Positions 33,255-43,133 of a stretch of DNA of 64,000 bases are shown one piece after another (position 1 is the stretch's first letter; each line of letters starts with the position of its first letter). Both the position numbers and the translations under genes were made by a program. Source of the stretch: Nostoc sp. C052 (GTDB taxonomy: Bacteria > Cyanobacteriota > Cyanobacteriia > Cyanobacteriales > Nostocaceae); contig NZ_CP040272.1 of assembly GCF_013393905.1 (NCBI RefSeq), positions 1,550,001 through 1,614,000 on the forward strand. The letters run 5' to 3'. A model generated the notes under the pieces. The model was not told where the DNA came from, did not search any database, and was given only the letters and a program-made list of their open reading frames with translations.

Positions 33255-33464
33255 ATGGCAAACCGGAAAACATTGCCGTTTTTGTGGAGTTTCGGTTTGG
33301 TTTTGATTCCTCAAATCACTGTGGCACAAACGGTTGAGGAGTTGGAACAAAAAGCGACATCTGCCGAAGAAGTGAAAAATTATGAAGAAGCCACTCATAT
33401 TTGGCGAATAGCTCCAGAAAACGCTGATGCTAAAGATGCTCTCAAAAATTTAATCGCCTACTAA
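33255..33464 (+). CDS. Short exported protein, possible truncated TPR protein
   Basis: The 69-residue frame has a signal peptide (MANRKTLPFLWSFGLVLIPQ, cleavage after VAQ) and then a single TPR-like helix pair (AEEVKNYEEATHIWRIAP...). It ends abruptly, so it looks like the 5' end of a longer TPR gene cut short, or a small secreted protein. The downstream spacer has an AGGGGCAA / TTGCCCCT pair (about 33473 and 33522) that could end transcription. Confidence 0.5.
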   Translation: MANRKTLPFLWSFGLVLIPQITVAQTVEELEQKATSAEEVKNYEEATHIWRIAPENADAKDALKNLIAY

Positions 33465-33697
33465 ACATAATTGAGGGGCAATTTCCCCATGCTTGCTTTC
33501 ACGAATCAAAAGCAGTCACAGGGCTATTGCCCCTAAATATTTTGAGCGTTTTTTAGCTATCGCTCTTTCTCCAAAAACACCTATGAATTATTTTTCATCA
33601 GGCTATCTGGAATTACAGCAGTTTGCAAGTAAATGAGATACAGAATCATCTGCCTCCTGCCTCAAAACCTGCTGCATGACTCTACACACAGCACTTA

Positions 33698-34414
33698 TTA
33701 CTCAGCAGTGACGAGTTCAGTACTACCGCGTGTACGACGCCGTGTGAGGCTGTTGTAAAGCATTACACCAATCGCCTTAATTAAATTGCCTTCCAATTCC
33801 TGGAACATTTTCATATTCGTGCCAAAAGCGGCATTAGCTTCATCAACGATGCGATCGGTTGTAGCATCATCAAGGGGTAATTCATCCAAAATTTGCCGAT
33901 ATTTGGCTTTGAATGCCTTCTCATCAGTAATTTCTGGAAACTCATAAAAAGCTGTTCCTTGCCCTTCCGACAAATTCATCGCTGTTACAGCAATATTTTT
34001 AAGAATTTGTCCCCCGGATAAGTCACCCAAGTAACGAGTATATGAATGAGCGATTAACAGTTCTGGTTCGGTTTGAGATATTTCTCGAATGCGCTTGACA
34101 TAAGCTTCACCTGCGGGAGATAGTTTGATTTGCTCTCTCCAGTTAGCACCAAAGTAATAACTCAAGTCTTGCTCTAGGGTATGTTTACGATTTAGCTGAG
34201 GAAAGTTAATTTTAGAAACAATGGGGTGCTGGCGATGCTTTTCCATTTCCTCTTCCATCGCTGAGTAGACGAAGTAGAAGTTAGCAACTAGTTTCCGGTA
34301 GGAGTTTTTTTCCACTACTCCTTTTAAAAAGCACTTGACAAAACCTACATTCTCTGCCATCGTGTGGGCTTTCTTAGTGCCTACACGTAATTTGGTTGCT
34401 AAATTGCTGCTCAT
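33698..34414 (-). CDS. ho1: Heme oxygenase (biliverdin-producing)
   Basis: The 238-residue protein matches cyanobacterial HO1. The proximal heme ligand is His17 in KKAHTMAEN, the distal helix is YTRYLGDLSGGQILK, and the fold helices FVKCFLKG and YFVYSAMEEEME are present. With ferredoxin it opens heme to biliverdin IX-alpha, the start of phycobilin synthesis, and so supplies the bilins that lyases such as CpcT attach. The C-terminus is basic (RRRTRG). Single gene. Confidence 0.95.
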   Translation of the reverse strand: MSSNLATKLRVGTKKAHTMAENVGFVKCFLKGVVEKNSYRKLVANFYFVYSAMEEEMEKHRQHPIVSKINFPQLNRKHTLEQDLSYYFGANWREQIKLSPAGEAYVKRIREISQTEPELLIAHSYTRYLGDLSGGQILKNIAVTAMNLSEGQGTAFYEFPEITDEKAFKAKYRQILDELPLDDATTDRIVDEANAAFGTNMKMFQELEGNLIKAIGVMLYNSLTRRRTRGSTELVTAE

Positions 34415-34919
34415 ACTAAATTTCTCAACTTTAAAAAGTTAACTGCCGGAGTTTCGATTCACTAACGGCTAAAAAAGCCATTAAAACGTTACCTTAAAAC
34501 TATTTGATGAGAATTTATATTAAAATTTTTTAAGCTCCAATAAATATGTAGCTTTTAATACATTGATGAACCTAAGAGAATATAACTTTACATTTCGGTG
34601 GCAGGACTACCGCGATACGTTCAAAAATCAAATGGGATTTCTATGTCATTGCAAAGTCTCAAATAATACAAATAAAAATCAATCCAAAAATTGAGGGCAT
34701 AAAAGGAATAATTAGCTAAAATGTGGAAACTTTATTGATAATGTAAAAACCAATACTTACTTCATGAAATATTTACAATTTCAGAGACATAAAGTCAGTA
34801 TTATTACGGAAATAAGCCTTGAACTAGAATGAATTTCTAAAGAGAAAAAGCATGTCAGAATTGCTGAATAAAGTCTTAAGTGCTATTTTTCAGTGTGATT
34901 GTGTGGAGTGTTTAAAAAT
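34415..34919. other. Divergent spacer between ho1 and glmM
   Basis: About 500 bp of A/T-rich DNA that should contain the promoters of both genes. I see no open frame of credible composition, no repeat and no strong hairpin in it. Confidence 0.5.
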
Positions 34920-36386
34920 ATGGTTTCATCTATAACTCGAACATCAGGCATTCCTGGGGGTTCTGCTTCCGAAGCTGAGGGATTGGTCAAAGGGATTGAG
35001 AGCAGTTTTGGACAGAATTTAATCCCACTACCAGCAAATCCTTTATTTGGCACAGATGGGATTCGCGGACGAGTGGGAGAATTATTGAGTGCGCCCCTAG
35101 CATTACAAGTTGGTTTTTGGACGGGGATTGTTTTACGTAACCATGCGACTCAAGTAGGGCCAGTCATCCTCGGACAGGACTCTAGAAACTCCAGCGATAT
35201 GCTGGCAATGGCTTTGAGTGCAGGGTTAACAGCAGCAGGGTTAGAAGTTTGGTATTTGGGGTTATGTCCCACTCCTTGCATTGCCTATCTTACCAGCATT
35301 ACTGATGCCATCGGTGGAGTGATGATTTCTGCCAGCCACAATCCCCCAGAAGATAATGGGATTAAGATTTTTGGTGCTAATGGTGGGAAGTTATCGCAAA
35401 CATTGCAGGCAGAAATAGAAGCGGGACTGCGTGGCAAGATATCACCTATTACTAGAGTCAGTAATTGTGGGCGGCATTACTCACGTTTTGAGTTAGTGGG
35501 ACATTATAGCGAGGCGTTGAAAAACCCCTTAAACGGTTCCCTAAATCTTCAGGGAATGAAGATTGTTTTAGACTTGGCATGGGGAGCAGCAGTTGGGTTA
35601 GCACCATCAGTTTTTACAGAAATGGGGGCAGAGGTAATCTGCCTGCATAACGAAGCAGATGGCGATCGCATTAATGTTAACTGTGGTTCCACACACCTAG
35701 ATATTCTGGCAGCAACAGTACAAGAACACAACGCCGACATCGGCTTTGCCTTCGATGGCGACGCCGATCGCGTCTTAGCAGTAGACAATACAGGCAGGCA
35801 AGTTAACGGCGATTACATTCTCTACCTGTGGGGACGGCACTTGCAACAAAACCAACAATTGCCAGACAATCTGATTGTATCTACAGTCATGGCCAACTTA
35901 GGCTTTGAAAAAGCTTGGCAGCAAATTGGTGGTAATTTAATTCGTACCGCAGTTGGCGACCAATACGTGCAAGCCGAAATGCAGCGCACTGGGGGAATGC
36001 TAGGTGGTGAACAATCAGGTCATATTCTTTGCCGTCACTATGCTGTAACTGGGGATGGCTTATTAACAGCATTACACATAGCAGCTTTGGTGAGAGAGGC
36101 TGGCGTTTCCTTAAGCGAATTAGTAGATCAAAGCTTCCAAACCTATCCCCAATTGTTGCGGAACGTGCGAGTCGTCGATCGCGATCGCCGCTTAGGATGG
36201 CAAGATTGCCAACCTCTGCAACAAGCGATCGCACTTGCTGAAGCTGCAATGGGAGATTCCGGCAGAATTTTGGTTCGTGCCTCTGGCACAGAACCAGTGA
36301 TCAGAGTTATGGTAGAAGCTGCAAATGCCGACCTTGCAAACCACTGGACAAATGAATTAGTTTCGCAAGTCCAGCAACACATATAG
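34920..36386 (+). CDS. glmM: Phosphoglucosamine mutase
   Basis: The 488-residue enzyme (ATG at 34920; a TTG seven codons upstream is also open) converts glucosamine 6-phosphate to glucosamine 1-phosphate for peptidoglycan and lipopolysaccharide. It shows LFGTDGIRGRVGE, the phosphoserine loop ISASHNPPEDNGIK, the metal site AFDGDADR and the phosphate-binding RASGTEPVIRVMVE. An N-terminal extension of about 35 residues before PLFGTDG is typical of cyanobacterial GlmM. Confidence 0.93.
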   Translation: MVSSITRTSGIPGGSASEAEGLVKGIESSFGQNLIPLPANPLFGTDGIRGRVGELLSAPLALQVGFWTGIVLRNHATQVGPVILGQDSRNSSDMLAMALSAGLTAAGLEVWYLGLCPTPCIAYLTSITDAIGGVMISASHNPPEDNGIKIFGANGGKLSQTLQAEIEAGLRGKISPITRVSNCGRHYSRFELVGHYSEALKNPLNGSLNLQGMKIVLDLAWGAAVGLAPSVFTEMGAEVICLHNEADGDRINVNCGSTHLDILAATVQEHNADIGFAFDGDADRVLAVDNTGRQVNGDYILYLWGRHLQQNQQLPDNLIVSTVMANLGFEKAWQQIGGNLIRTAVGDQYVQAEMQRTGGMLGGEQSGHILCRHYAVTGDGLLTALHIAALVREAGVSLSELVDQSFQTYPQLLRNVRVVDRDRRLGWQDCQPLQQAIALAEAAMGDSGRILVRASGTEPVIRVMVEAANADLANHWTNELVSQVQQHI

Positions 36387-36714
36387 GCATTTCCTACTCC
36401 CTTCCCACAATCAGATTACCTATCTATATTTTTCTTTTTTCTTGATGTCCTTCTCTTCTCTAGCAGACGCGTCCCTTGCGCGTCTTCACAGTTTATTAAA
36501 TTAGGTATTCTTTGGGAGAAGGGAGTAGCTGCTATCTCACCTTTCACAAGTGCAAATTTTTCGTAATCATAGTTTCTGCAAATTAACCAGCCTTGGTCAT
36601 CTGTGGAAAATTTACTATTTACAGCAGATTTCAAGTTGAGTGAAGTACACAAGCTAAGTCTCAAAGCCAGAGATTACGACTGTTTTACTTCTGGGGCGTA
36701 GCCCATTCTGACTC
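36387..36714. other. Spacer after glmM
   Basis: No clear gene. A minus-strand frame (36416-36664) contains a protein-like stretch, WLICRNYDYEKFALVKGEI, but has no recognised family and a basic low-quality tail; it may be a decayed gene. A short GACGCG...CGCGTC hairpin near 36465 could be the glmM terminator. Confidence 0.35.
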
Positions 36715-36897
36715 GAATGGCACTAAGAAAAGCTATAAGCTTTGCCCTAACTAGTTCCCAGCCTCCAGGCTGGGAACCCATTCTCGGAGGCTCCGCCTCC
36801 AGTGGGCTGATCAGAGGCAGAGCCTTTTGGAATACATTCCCAGTCTTCAGACTGGGAACGAGTTGACACAAGCCTTCACGTTTTCTTAGTGCCATTC
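36715..36897. mobile_element. MITE with 17-bp perfect inverted ends, family D
   Basis: GAATGGCACTAAGAAAA (36715-36731) is matched exactly by TTTTCTTAGTGCCATTC (36881-36897). The direct repeat CATTCTGAC lies just outside, at 36704-36712 and 36898-36906, and may be a 9-bp target duplication. The interior holds palindromes CCCAGCCTCCAGGCTGGG and CCCAGTCTTCAGACTGGG like those at 13935 and 56575. Confidence 0.8.
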
Positions 36898-37040
36898 CAT
36901 TCTGACCGGAGGCGGAGTGTCTCCGGCTCCGCTCCTGAATTCTGCTGTATATTTGCACTTTGACGTATATTTTAAACCTCTTTTATAACAAGAAAAGAGG
37001 TCTGTGTGTATTCATTGATTATCTTCTACAAGGTAATAAA

Positions 37041-37781
37041 ATGCTAGTTTTTGTTATCCCACTTAAAAGTCCACAAGTTTCCAATTCTTGGGAGCGTGTC
37101 ACCCAATCCTTTGAAAGATGCATCAAATCAATTTGTAATCAAACCTCTACTGATTTTCACGCTATTGTCGTTTGCCATGAACAGCCAAAAATAGAATTTA
37201 ATCATCCCCAGATTACTTACATTACAGTTGATTTTCCTTCTCCCAACGAGACAAACCCTATAGCTAGAGGAGACACAGATAAAGGGCGAAAAATCTTGAA
37301 GGGATTAATGTATGCTCATCAATTTTCTCCAACTCATACTATGGCAGTTGATGCAGATGATTGCATCAGCAAAAACTTAGCCGCATTTATTAAGCAACAT
37401 CCTAACTCTAATGGATGGTTTATCGACAAGGGTTATAAATATAAAGAAGGTAGTAAATATATATATATTAAAAGAAAAGATTTTTATTCAATGTGTGGTA
37501 CATCCAATATTCTCCGATATGACTTAAATTTCTTACCAGAAAATGCAGAATATAATCGGGGTTATGGATACTATAAATATTATATAGACCACGGTAAAAT
37601 CAAAGGCGTATTAGAAAGCAAAGATAAACCTATTGAACAATTACCATTTCCGGGAGCAGTTTACATTGTAGAAACAGGAGAAAATCTTTTTTACGGTTCA
37701 ATGAAGTTAAACTTTAATATTTTTGATCGAAAATCTCTAACTCAATCAATTAAAGATGAATTTGGCTTGTACATACTATAG
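37041..37781 (+). CDS. GT-A type glycosyltransferase-like protein
   Basis: The 246-residue protein (ATG at 37041, preceded by AAGG; the open frame extends further upstream but the fold begins at MLVFVIPLKSP) resembles small GT-A glycosyltransferases. It has an N-terminal Rossmann-like strand, the repeated CIKSICNQTSTDFHAIVVCHEQP, and the probable DxD metal site in MAVDADDC (about residue 114). The Lys/Tyr-rich second half is not family-specific. It precedes the polymerase-like hpsL gene in the same direction, so a role in the same exopolysaccharide is likely. Donor and acceptor sugars unknown. Confidence 0.7.
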   Translation: MLVFVIPLKSPQVSNSWERVTQSFERCIKSICNQTSTDFHAIVVCHEQPKIEFNHPQITYITVDFPSPNETNPIARGDTDKGRKILKGLMYAHQFSPTHTMAVDADDCISKNLAAFIKQHPNSNGWFIDKGYKYKEGSKYIYIKRKDFYSMCGTSNILRYDLNFLPENAEYNRGYGYYKYYIDHGKIKGVLESKDKPIEQLPFPGAVYIVETGENLFYGSMKLNFNIFDRKSLTQSIKDEFGLYIL

Positions 37782-37846
37782 CCATTGCAATCCATTTATA
37801 TGTAAGCTATAGATTGTTTTTAAGGCTGATAGGCTACAGCGCCACT

Positions 37847-39493
37847 ATGCCAAAATCTAAGTCAAAAAATCAAAAATCCAAAAAACAGGCTGTAAAAGAA
37901 ACTCCTACTCTTAGCCTTAAAGAACAGTTAGCCCAAAAGCGCAAAGCAGCCCAAGCACGTAAAGAATTTATTAGCTTAGTCACCAGCGCTACCTTTGGCA
38001 GTGCGTTCTTTGGCATTCTACTTTTTTTTGTAGGTGGAATTAAAGCAGCAGTCCCAGGCGTTTTAGGGATATTCGTCATATCCCTTTCCTACAAATACCC
38101 GCGCCAAGCCCTATATGCCTTCATCATTTACGTACCCATTGGGGGTACTATCACCTACTACTTGGGCAATAGTCCCATACTCCAATTAGCTAAAGATGCC
38201 TTTTATGTTCCAGCGCTAATTGGACTTTGGCAGACTTGTCGCAAGCAGGGACTACCCATAATTATTCCCCAAGGTATTAAAATCCCACTTTATATAGTCT
38301 TTGCTTGCAGTCTGCTAACACTATTGTTTATCAATGGTGGACAGCAGTTTAACCCGCCTAGACTGGGACTATTGGAAAAAGCAACCCAAGAAATACCTTT
38401 AGGCATGGGTATTTTGGGACTGAAAGTATTTTTAGGCTATGTCCCCCTGATTGGTTGTGCCTACTATCTAATTCGAGATAAGCGGGATTTTCTATTTTTA
38501 TCACGCCTCCAGATTTCTCTCATACTGATTTGCTGTGTGCTGGGATTTATTCAATACTTTTTACTACTAACTGGTGTATGTAAAGGCACTAGAGGTCTTG
38601 AAGGAAATGCCCTATTTGTCACATCACTAGAAGCTCGGTGTTATTTTGGTGGAGCGCTCTTATATAGTCCCGAAGAAGGGGTTATTCGCTTACCAGGGAC
38701 ATTTGTAGCCCCTTGGCAATGGGCATGGTTCTTAATTTCCAGCACCTTTTTTACCTTTGCCACTGGCTTCACCGATCCCTCCCCAATATGGCGGTTGATT
38801 GGTTTAGGTTCTTTAGTGACAGTATTTATCAATGCTGTAATCTCTGGACAGAGAATTGCCTTAGCTTTAGTACCAATCTGCTTTGGGATTTTGTTATTAC
38901 TCACCGGACAACTTGGCAACCTGAAACGATTTATCCCCATAGGCATAGGATTGGTTCTAGTTCTGGGAATAGCAATGGTGACTAACCCTGAAGTCGTGCA
39001 ACAGAGAACCGAGAGTTTTACAGGTAGATGGGAAGCTTCACCACCTCAAGATTTCATCGTCCAGCAATTTGAAGAGAATTGGAAAAACGTAGACGGCCCC
39101 TTGGGAAGTGGTTTAGGTCGAGCAACTAACTCTGCCCGAGTAATGGGTAAAACTAAGCTCGTAGAAACCTATTACCCCAAAGTACTTTTTGAAGTTGGAA
39201 TTTTTGGAGTACTAGCCTTTCTGGGTTTGGTAACAAGTTTAACCATTATTGCCTTTAAAACCTATCGCTCCATAAAAAACCGTAATTTCCGCAGTTACGG
39301 AGCAGCTTTGTGGGTGTTTATATTGTTTATTAGCTACAACACCTACTACTATCCTTTGGATGTCGATCCGGTTGCTGTTTATTATTGGTTTTTTGCGGGA
39401 GTTCTTTTTAAATTGCCAGAACTGGAGAAACAAGATAAAGAAGAGGCCGATCCTCAGCAAAAAAACAAGAAAAAACGTCTCAAAACAATTTAA
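37847..39493 (+). CDS. hpsL: Polysaccharide polymerase-like membrane protein HpsL
   Basis: The 548-residue protein (ATG at 37847) has a very basic N-terminus (SKSKNQKSKKQ), about 11-12 membrane helices between residues 45 and 520, and a long soluble loop (about 370-450) containing FEENWKNVDGPLGSGLGRAT, the pattern of O-antigen ligase/Wzy-type polymerases. It matches the hormogonium polysaccharide protein HpsL by overall layout (from memory). It probably links repeat units or exports the polysaccharide that hormogonia need for gliding. The next glycosyltransferase gene begins 11 bp after its stop, so they are co-transcribed. Confidence 0.75.
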   Translation: MPKSKSKNQKSKKQAVKETPTLSLKEQLAQKRKAAQARKEFISLVTSATFGSAFFGILLFFVGGIKAAVPGVLGIFVISLSYKYPRQALYAFIIYVPIGGTITYYLGNSPILQLAKDAFYVPALIGLWQTCRKQGLPIIIPQGIKIPLYIVFACSLLTLLFINGGQQFNPPRLGLLEKATQEIPLGMGILGLKVFLGYVPLIGCAYYLIRDKRDFLFLSRLQISLILICCVLGFIQYFLLLTGVCKGTRGLEGNALFVTSLEARCYFGGALLYSPEEGVIRLPGTFVAPWQWAWFLISSTFFTFATGFTDPSPIWRLIGLGSLVTVFINAVISGQRIALALVPICFGILLLLTGQLGNLKRFIPIGIGLVLVLGIAMVTNPEVVQQRTESFTGRWEASPPQDFIVQQFEENWKNVDGPLGSGLGRATNSARVMGKTKLVETYYPKVLFEVGIFGVLAFLGLVTSLTIIAFKTYRSIKNRNFRSYGAALWVFILFISYNTYYYPLDVDPVAVYYWFFAGVLFKLPELEKQDKEEADPQQKNKKKRLKTI

Positions 39494-39504
39494 ATGAAAT
39501 AAAA

Positions 39505-40656
39505 ATGGCAAAAATTATCGTATGCGGTCAGAACCACATCAGAACTCCTAACTTACCGCGTAATTCTAGGCATACACTACTCCAACTCAAATCTTTTCCT
39601 ACAGGCAGATATCCGATCGAAAAACTTTGGTATCCTTTAGCAAGCTTTCTGCCTTGGCAACCTTTATGGGGAAAATACCACGCTATTCATTCTTTCAACA
39701 GAATTGTATATACAAATAAGCCTTGGTTTCTCACATTTGAAGATCATCGGGTTTTATATAGGAATCCTAAAAATAAACAAGAGGCAATAGTTTATGACTT
39801 ATTAAACAATCGTTTAGCGCTAGACAATTGTCAAAAACTGATAGCTATATCAGATTATGCAAAGCTGAGATTTATTAACCGGATAAAAGGCTGGAAAACG
39901 GAAGAAAAATTAACTGATAAATTGGATGTAATTCATCCAAATTTTACTACTAGAGTCGATCAACCGAAAGCTTATCAACCAGACCAAAATTTACAGCTTG
40001 TTTTCGTCGGGCATCACATTGCTAGAAAAGGTGGAGTTGTCGCTTTAAGGCTAGCAAAGAAAGCTGAAAAACTAGGTTTACCTCTTACCATCCATATCAT
40101 ATCAGGACTGGGACATGGTTCAGGAGTACCTACAGATTTCCCCGATACCACCAAATATCTGGAAGATTTAAAGCTACTAAATTTAAATAACGTTGTTTTT
40201 CACAAATATATTCCTAATGATAAAGTTATTGAGTTACTATTGCAAAGCCATTTTCAATTAATGGCTACGCTACACGATACTTATGGCTTTAGCATCATCG
40301 AAGGATTTTCTGTTGCCACCCCTGTAATTACAACAAATGTATGTGCCTTACCAGAGTTTGTCCGTCACGGTGAAAATGGCTATATTTTAGAATTGCCAAT
40401 TAATGAAATTAGGCACTGGAGTGATTGGATGTATGGGGAGAAAACCAAAAGTAATGAATATTGGGAAATTCTTGATAGTACTTATGACTATTTAGCAGAG
40501 AAAGCATTGGAACAAATCATCCAATTTCTTGATAGAACCGATAAACAAGAACACTATGAATTTTTAAGTGCAGGAGCATTAGCTCAAGCCCAAATTGTGC
40601 ATAACTCTGAAAAGCAAAATGAGTTATTTGATAATCTCTATGCCGCAGCAGTATGA
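39505..40656 (+). CDS. GT4-type glycosyltransferase
   Basis: The 383-residue protein has a GT-B fold: an N-terminal acceptor half with YTNKPWFLTFEDHRVL and ISDYAKLRFINR, and a C-terminal half starting LQLVFVGHHIARKGG with the nucleotide-sugar site DTYGFSIIEGFSVATPVITT (E-x-x-E-type region) and VRHGENGYIL. It begins 11 bp after hpsL. It probably adds a sugar to the lipid-linked repeat unit on the cytoplasmic face of the membrane. Sugar specificity unknown. Confidence 0.8.
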   Translation: MAKIIVCGQNHIRTPNLPRNSRHTLLQLKSFPTGRYPIEKLWYPLASFLPWQPLWGKYHAIHSFNRIVYTNKPWFLTFEDHRVLYRNPKNKQEAIVYDLLNNRLALDNCQKLIAISDYAKLRFINRIKGWKTEEKLTDKLDVIHPNFTTRVDQPKAYQPDQNLQLVFVGHHIARKGGVVALRLAKKAEKLGLPLTIHIISGLGHGSGVPTDFPDTTKYLEDLKLLNLNNVVFHKYIPNDKVIELLLQSHFQLMATLHDTYGFSIIEGFSVATPVITTNVCALPEFVRHGENGYILELPINEIRHWSDWMYGEKTKSNEYWEILDSTYDYLAEKALEQIIQFLDRTDKQEHYEFLSAGALAQAQIVHNSEKQNELFDNLYAAAV

Positions 40657-40699
40657 AAAGTGCTGAGTTCCTAGTGCTGAGATGAAAGACATTACTCAC

Positions 40700-40860
40700 C
40701 GGAGCTATACAAACCAAACCCACCTCCGTAGGTTAAAAACTCTTGATTTTCTCTTAGTCCACGGAGGTGGACTAAGTTTTGTGTAGTAGCGCATTCTATT
40801 CGCCTAATACTTTTCAAACATCCTCTAATGCACTATTTTAAGCTCGCCACGCCACTACAA
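40700..40860. repeat. Dispersed repeat between glycosyltransferase genes
   Basis: It contains the pair CCACCTCCGT / ACGGAGGTGG (about 40713 and 40761) and the tail TCTAATGCACTATTTTAAGC...GCCACGCCACTAC (40824-40858). The tail is the uninterrupted version of the sequence split by the MITE at 15045-15335. It separates the hpsL/GT4 pair from the following three glycosyltransferase genes. Confidence 0.65.
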
Positions 40861-40921
40861 AACTAGAAAATTAATTTTTACAAGGCTATTATAGAAGTAG
40901 TAAAATTACTTAAAAAAACTC

Positions 40922-41902
40922 ATGAATAATTGGCCATTAATTACTGTAGTCATTCCGACTTACGGGCGGGAGGAAGCGCTACGAGATAGCATTGTGGATG
41001 TATTAAAACAGGATTATCCCAATTTTGAAGTTTTAGTTGTAGACCAAACTCCAAAGCATCAACCAGAAATTCAAGCCTACCTAGAAGAGATGGCGGATGC
41101 AGCTAAAATTAAATGGTTGCGCTTAGATTGGGCGAGTTTGCCAGGGGCGCGAAATTATGCTGTTCGCCGCTCATCTGGTGAAATAATATTATTTATTGAT
41201 GATGACGTTCAGCTAACCCCTGGATTGTTAGCAGCCCATGCGAAAAATTATTTGCAAAATCCAGAAGTGGGGGCTGTTGCTGGACGGGTATTTGACAGAA
41301 TGAAATTAGGTGATTCTGGAGGAGATTTAGAGATTGAATATCTGCCTCCCGAAGCTATGGACCCAGGAATTGCCTGGTATCATATTGATTTAGTACATAC
41401 CACCAAACCCCAGCAAGTTTTGACAACAAGGGGTTGCAATATGTCATTTCGCCGCGAAATCTTTACTAAGTACGGACTAAGGTTTGATGAAAGGTTTCGT
41501 GGTAGTGCAGTACGCGAAGAGTCAGATTTTTGTTTGCGGGTGCGACAAACAGGGTATAAAATTTGGTACGACCCAGAAGCCCATTTAGTACATTTAGGCG
41601 AAGAAACAGGGGGTTGTCATGATATTAGTATGCGATCGCTCAAATATCAACTCACCTTTTATCACAACCATTTCCTACTAGGGCTGAAAAACCTGACTGC
41701 AACTCAAGCTTTACGCCTATACGCCCGTTTATTTGACTGTCACGTTCTAGGACGACCACCTTGCCATAAAAGCGGTTCACCTATCAAAATTGCTACTCGC
41801 GCTATTTTCTACACTTTGGGTTTTTTCAAAGCCTTGGGTACTGTCATCCAATCAATATGGAACGATGGTCAAGTTTACAGTCGATTAGATGAACAAGTTT
41901 AG
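40922..41902 (+). CDS. hpsN: Family 2 glycosyltransferase HpsN
   Basis: The 326-residue protein is a GT-A glycosyltransferase: ITVVIPTYGREEALRDSI at the N-terminus, the metal-binding FIDDDVQLTPG (about 95-105), and RGCNMSFRREIF with EESDFCLRVRQTG as acceptor-side motifs. It matches HpsN of the hormogonium polysaccharide set (from memory). A weakly hydrophobic C-terminal stretch (IFYTLGFFKALGTVIQ) may touch the membrane. The next gene starts 32 bp downstream, so the three following genes form an operon. Confidence 0.75.
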   Translation: MNNWPLITVVIPTYGREEALRDSIVDVLKQDYPNFEVLVVDQTPKHQPEIQAYLEEMADAAKIKWLRLDWASLPGARNYAVRRSSGEIILFIDDDVQLTPGLLAAHAKNYLQNPEVGAVAGRVFDRMKLGDSGGDLEIEYLPPEAMDPGIAWYHIDLVHTTKPQQVLTTRGCNMSFRREIFTKYGLRFDERFRGSAVREESDFCLRVRQTGYKIWYDPEAHLVHLGEETGGCHDISMRSLKYQLTFYHNHFLLGLKNLTATQALRLYARLFDCHVLGRPPCHKSGSPIKIATRAIFYTLGFFKALGTVIQSIWNDGQVYSRLDEQV

Positions 41903-41933
41903 GCATTAGTCATTAGTGAATAACAAAGGATAA

Positions 41934-43109
41934 ATGAAAATTTTAGTTGCTAGTCATACTTATATCGTAGACCTCAACTGTGAAAAATTACGCACTTTAT
42001 CTCAATTAGAACCCGATATTGAAGTGACAGTTGTAGTTCCAAAGCGCTGGAAACCAGGTGGCGTCCAAAACAGAATTATTGAAACTGAATACCGTGATGA
42101 AGGCACATTTAAAATAGTTCCAGTTTCTAACTTTAGTCAAAATCACCAAGGACTTCTGACCTTTGGTGCTGACTTGATATCTTTATTAAAACAATTTCGT
42201 CCCCAAATCATCCAGGTAGAGCAAGGGTCTAGAGCCTTAGCCTATACTCAAATGATTGCCTTAAATCAGCTATTAGGACTGAAGGCAAAAAATTTATTTT
42301 TTACCTGGTGGAATCTTCCATATAATCTCAAACCACCAATTGCTTTATTAGAAAAATATAACCTCAATCACAGCCACGGCATTATTTCTGGCAATCAGGA
42401 TGGCGCAGAAGTTTTGCGAGAACGGGGATATCAAGGAGCAATTAAAGTTATGCCACAACTGGGCGTAGATGAAAGTCTATTTACTCCCAAAAACCAACCA
42501 GAGTTGGCAGCTAAATTTGGCATTGAAAAAGAAGATTTTGTGGTGGGTTTTGTTGGACGATTTGTGCAAGAAAAGGGTTTATTGACACTTTTACAAGCCT
42601 TAATCACCTTGAAAAATAAACCTTGGAAATTACTCTTGCTGGGTCGGGGAGAGTTGCAAAGTGAATTAATTAAGATAGCAGCAGAAAACAATATTAAAGA
42701 ACGGTTTATTTTGATAGAAAGTGTTCCTCATGACGAGGTGACAAATTATATCAATTTAATGAGTACTTTAGTATTACCTTCAGAAACAACTTACAAGTTT
42801 AAAACCTTAACTTCTGTTGGCTGGAAAGAACAATTTGGTCATGTGCTAATTGAAGCGATGGCTTGCCAAGTACCTGTAATTGGTTCTGATTCTGGTGAAA
42901 TTCCCTATGTAATTGGCGATGCTGGTTTAGTGTTTCCTGAAGGTGATGTTCAAGCTCTTGCTAATTGCTTAGTTCAATTAATGGATCAACCAGATTTTGC
43001 TCATAATCTTGGTGAAATGGGTTATCAAAAAGCAATGATTAAATATACAAATAAAGCTTTGGCTAAACAGCAATTAGAGTTTTATCAAGAGTTGGTCATT
43101 GGTCATTAG
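41934..43109 (+). CDS. hpsO: GT4 glycosyltransferase HpsO
   Basis: The 391-residue GT-B enzyme has KILVASHTYIVDLNCEKLR at the start, the second Rossmann half from VVGFVGRFVQEKGL (about 205) and the donor-binding FGHVLIEAMACQVPVIGSDSGEIP (about 300-325). Layout and sequence fit HpsO (from memory). It lies between hpsN and hpsP with short spacers containing ATTAGTCATTAGT-type repeats. It presumably transfers one sugar of the repeat unit; specificity not visible. Confidence 0.75.
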   Translation: MKILVASHTYIVDLNCEKLRTLSQLEPDIEVTVVVPKRWKPGGVQNRIIETEYRDEGTFKIVPVSNFSQNHQGLLTFGADLISLLKQFRPQIIQVEQGSRALAYTQMIALNQLLGLKAKNLFFTWWNLPYNLKPPIALLEKYNLNHSHGIISGNQDGAEVLRERGYQGAIKVMPQLGVDESLFTPKNQPELAAKFGIEKEDFVVGFVGRFVQEKGLLTLLQALITLKNKPWKLLLLGRGELQSELIKIAAENNIKERFILIESVPHDEVTNYINLMSTLVLPSETTYKFKTLTSVGWKEQFGHVLIEAMACQVPVIGSDSGEIPYVIGDAGLVFPEGDVQALANCLVQLMDQPDFAHNLGEMGYQKAMIKYTNKALAKQQLEFYQELVIGH

Positions 43110-43133
43110 TCATTGATCATTAGCAAATAAAAA

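Noticed and set aside
36416..36664. 82-codon minus-strand frame after glmM
   Set aside because: One stretch looks protein-like, but there is no family, no ribosome site and a Lys/Arg tail; described only as a possible remnant in the spacer entry.
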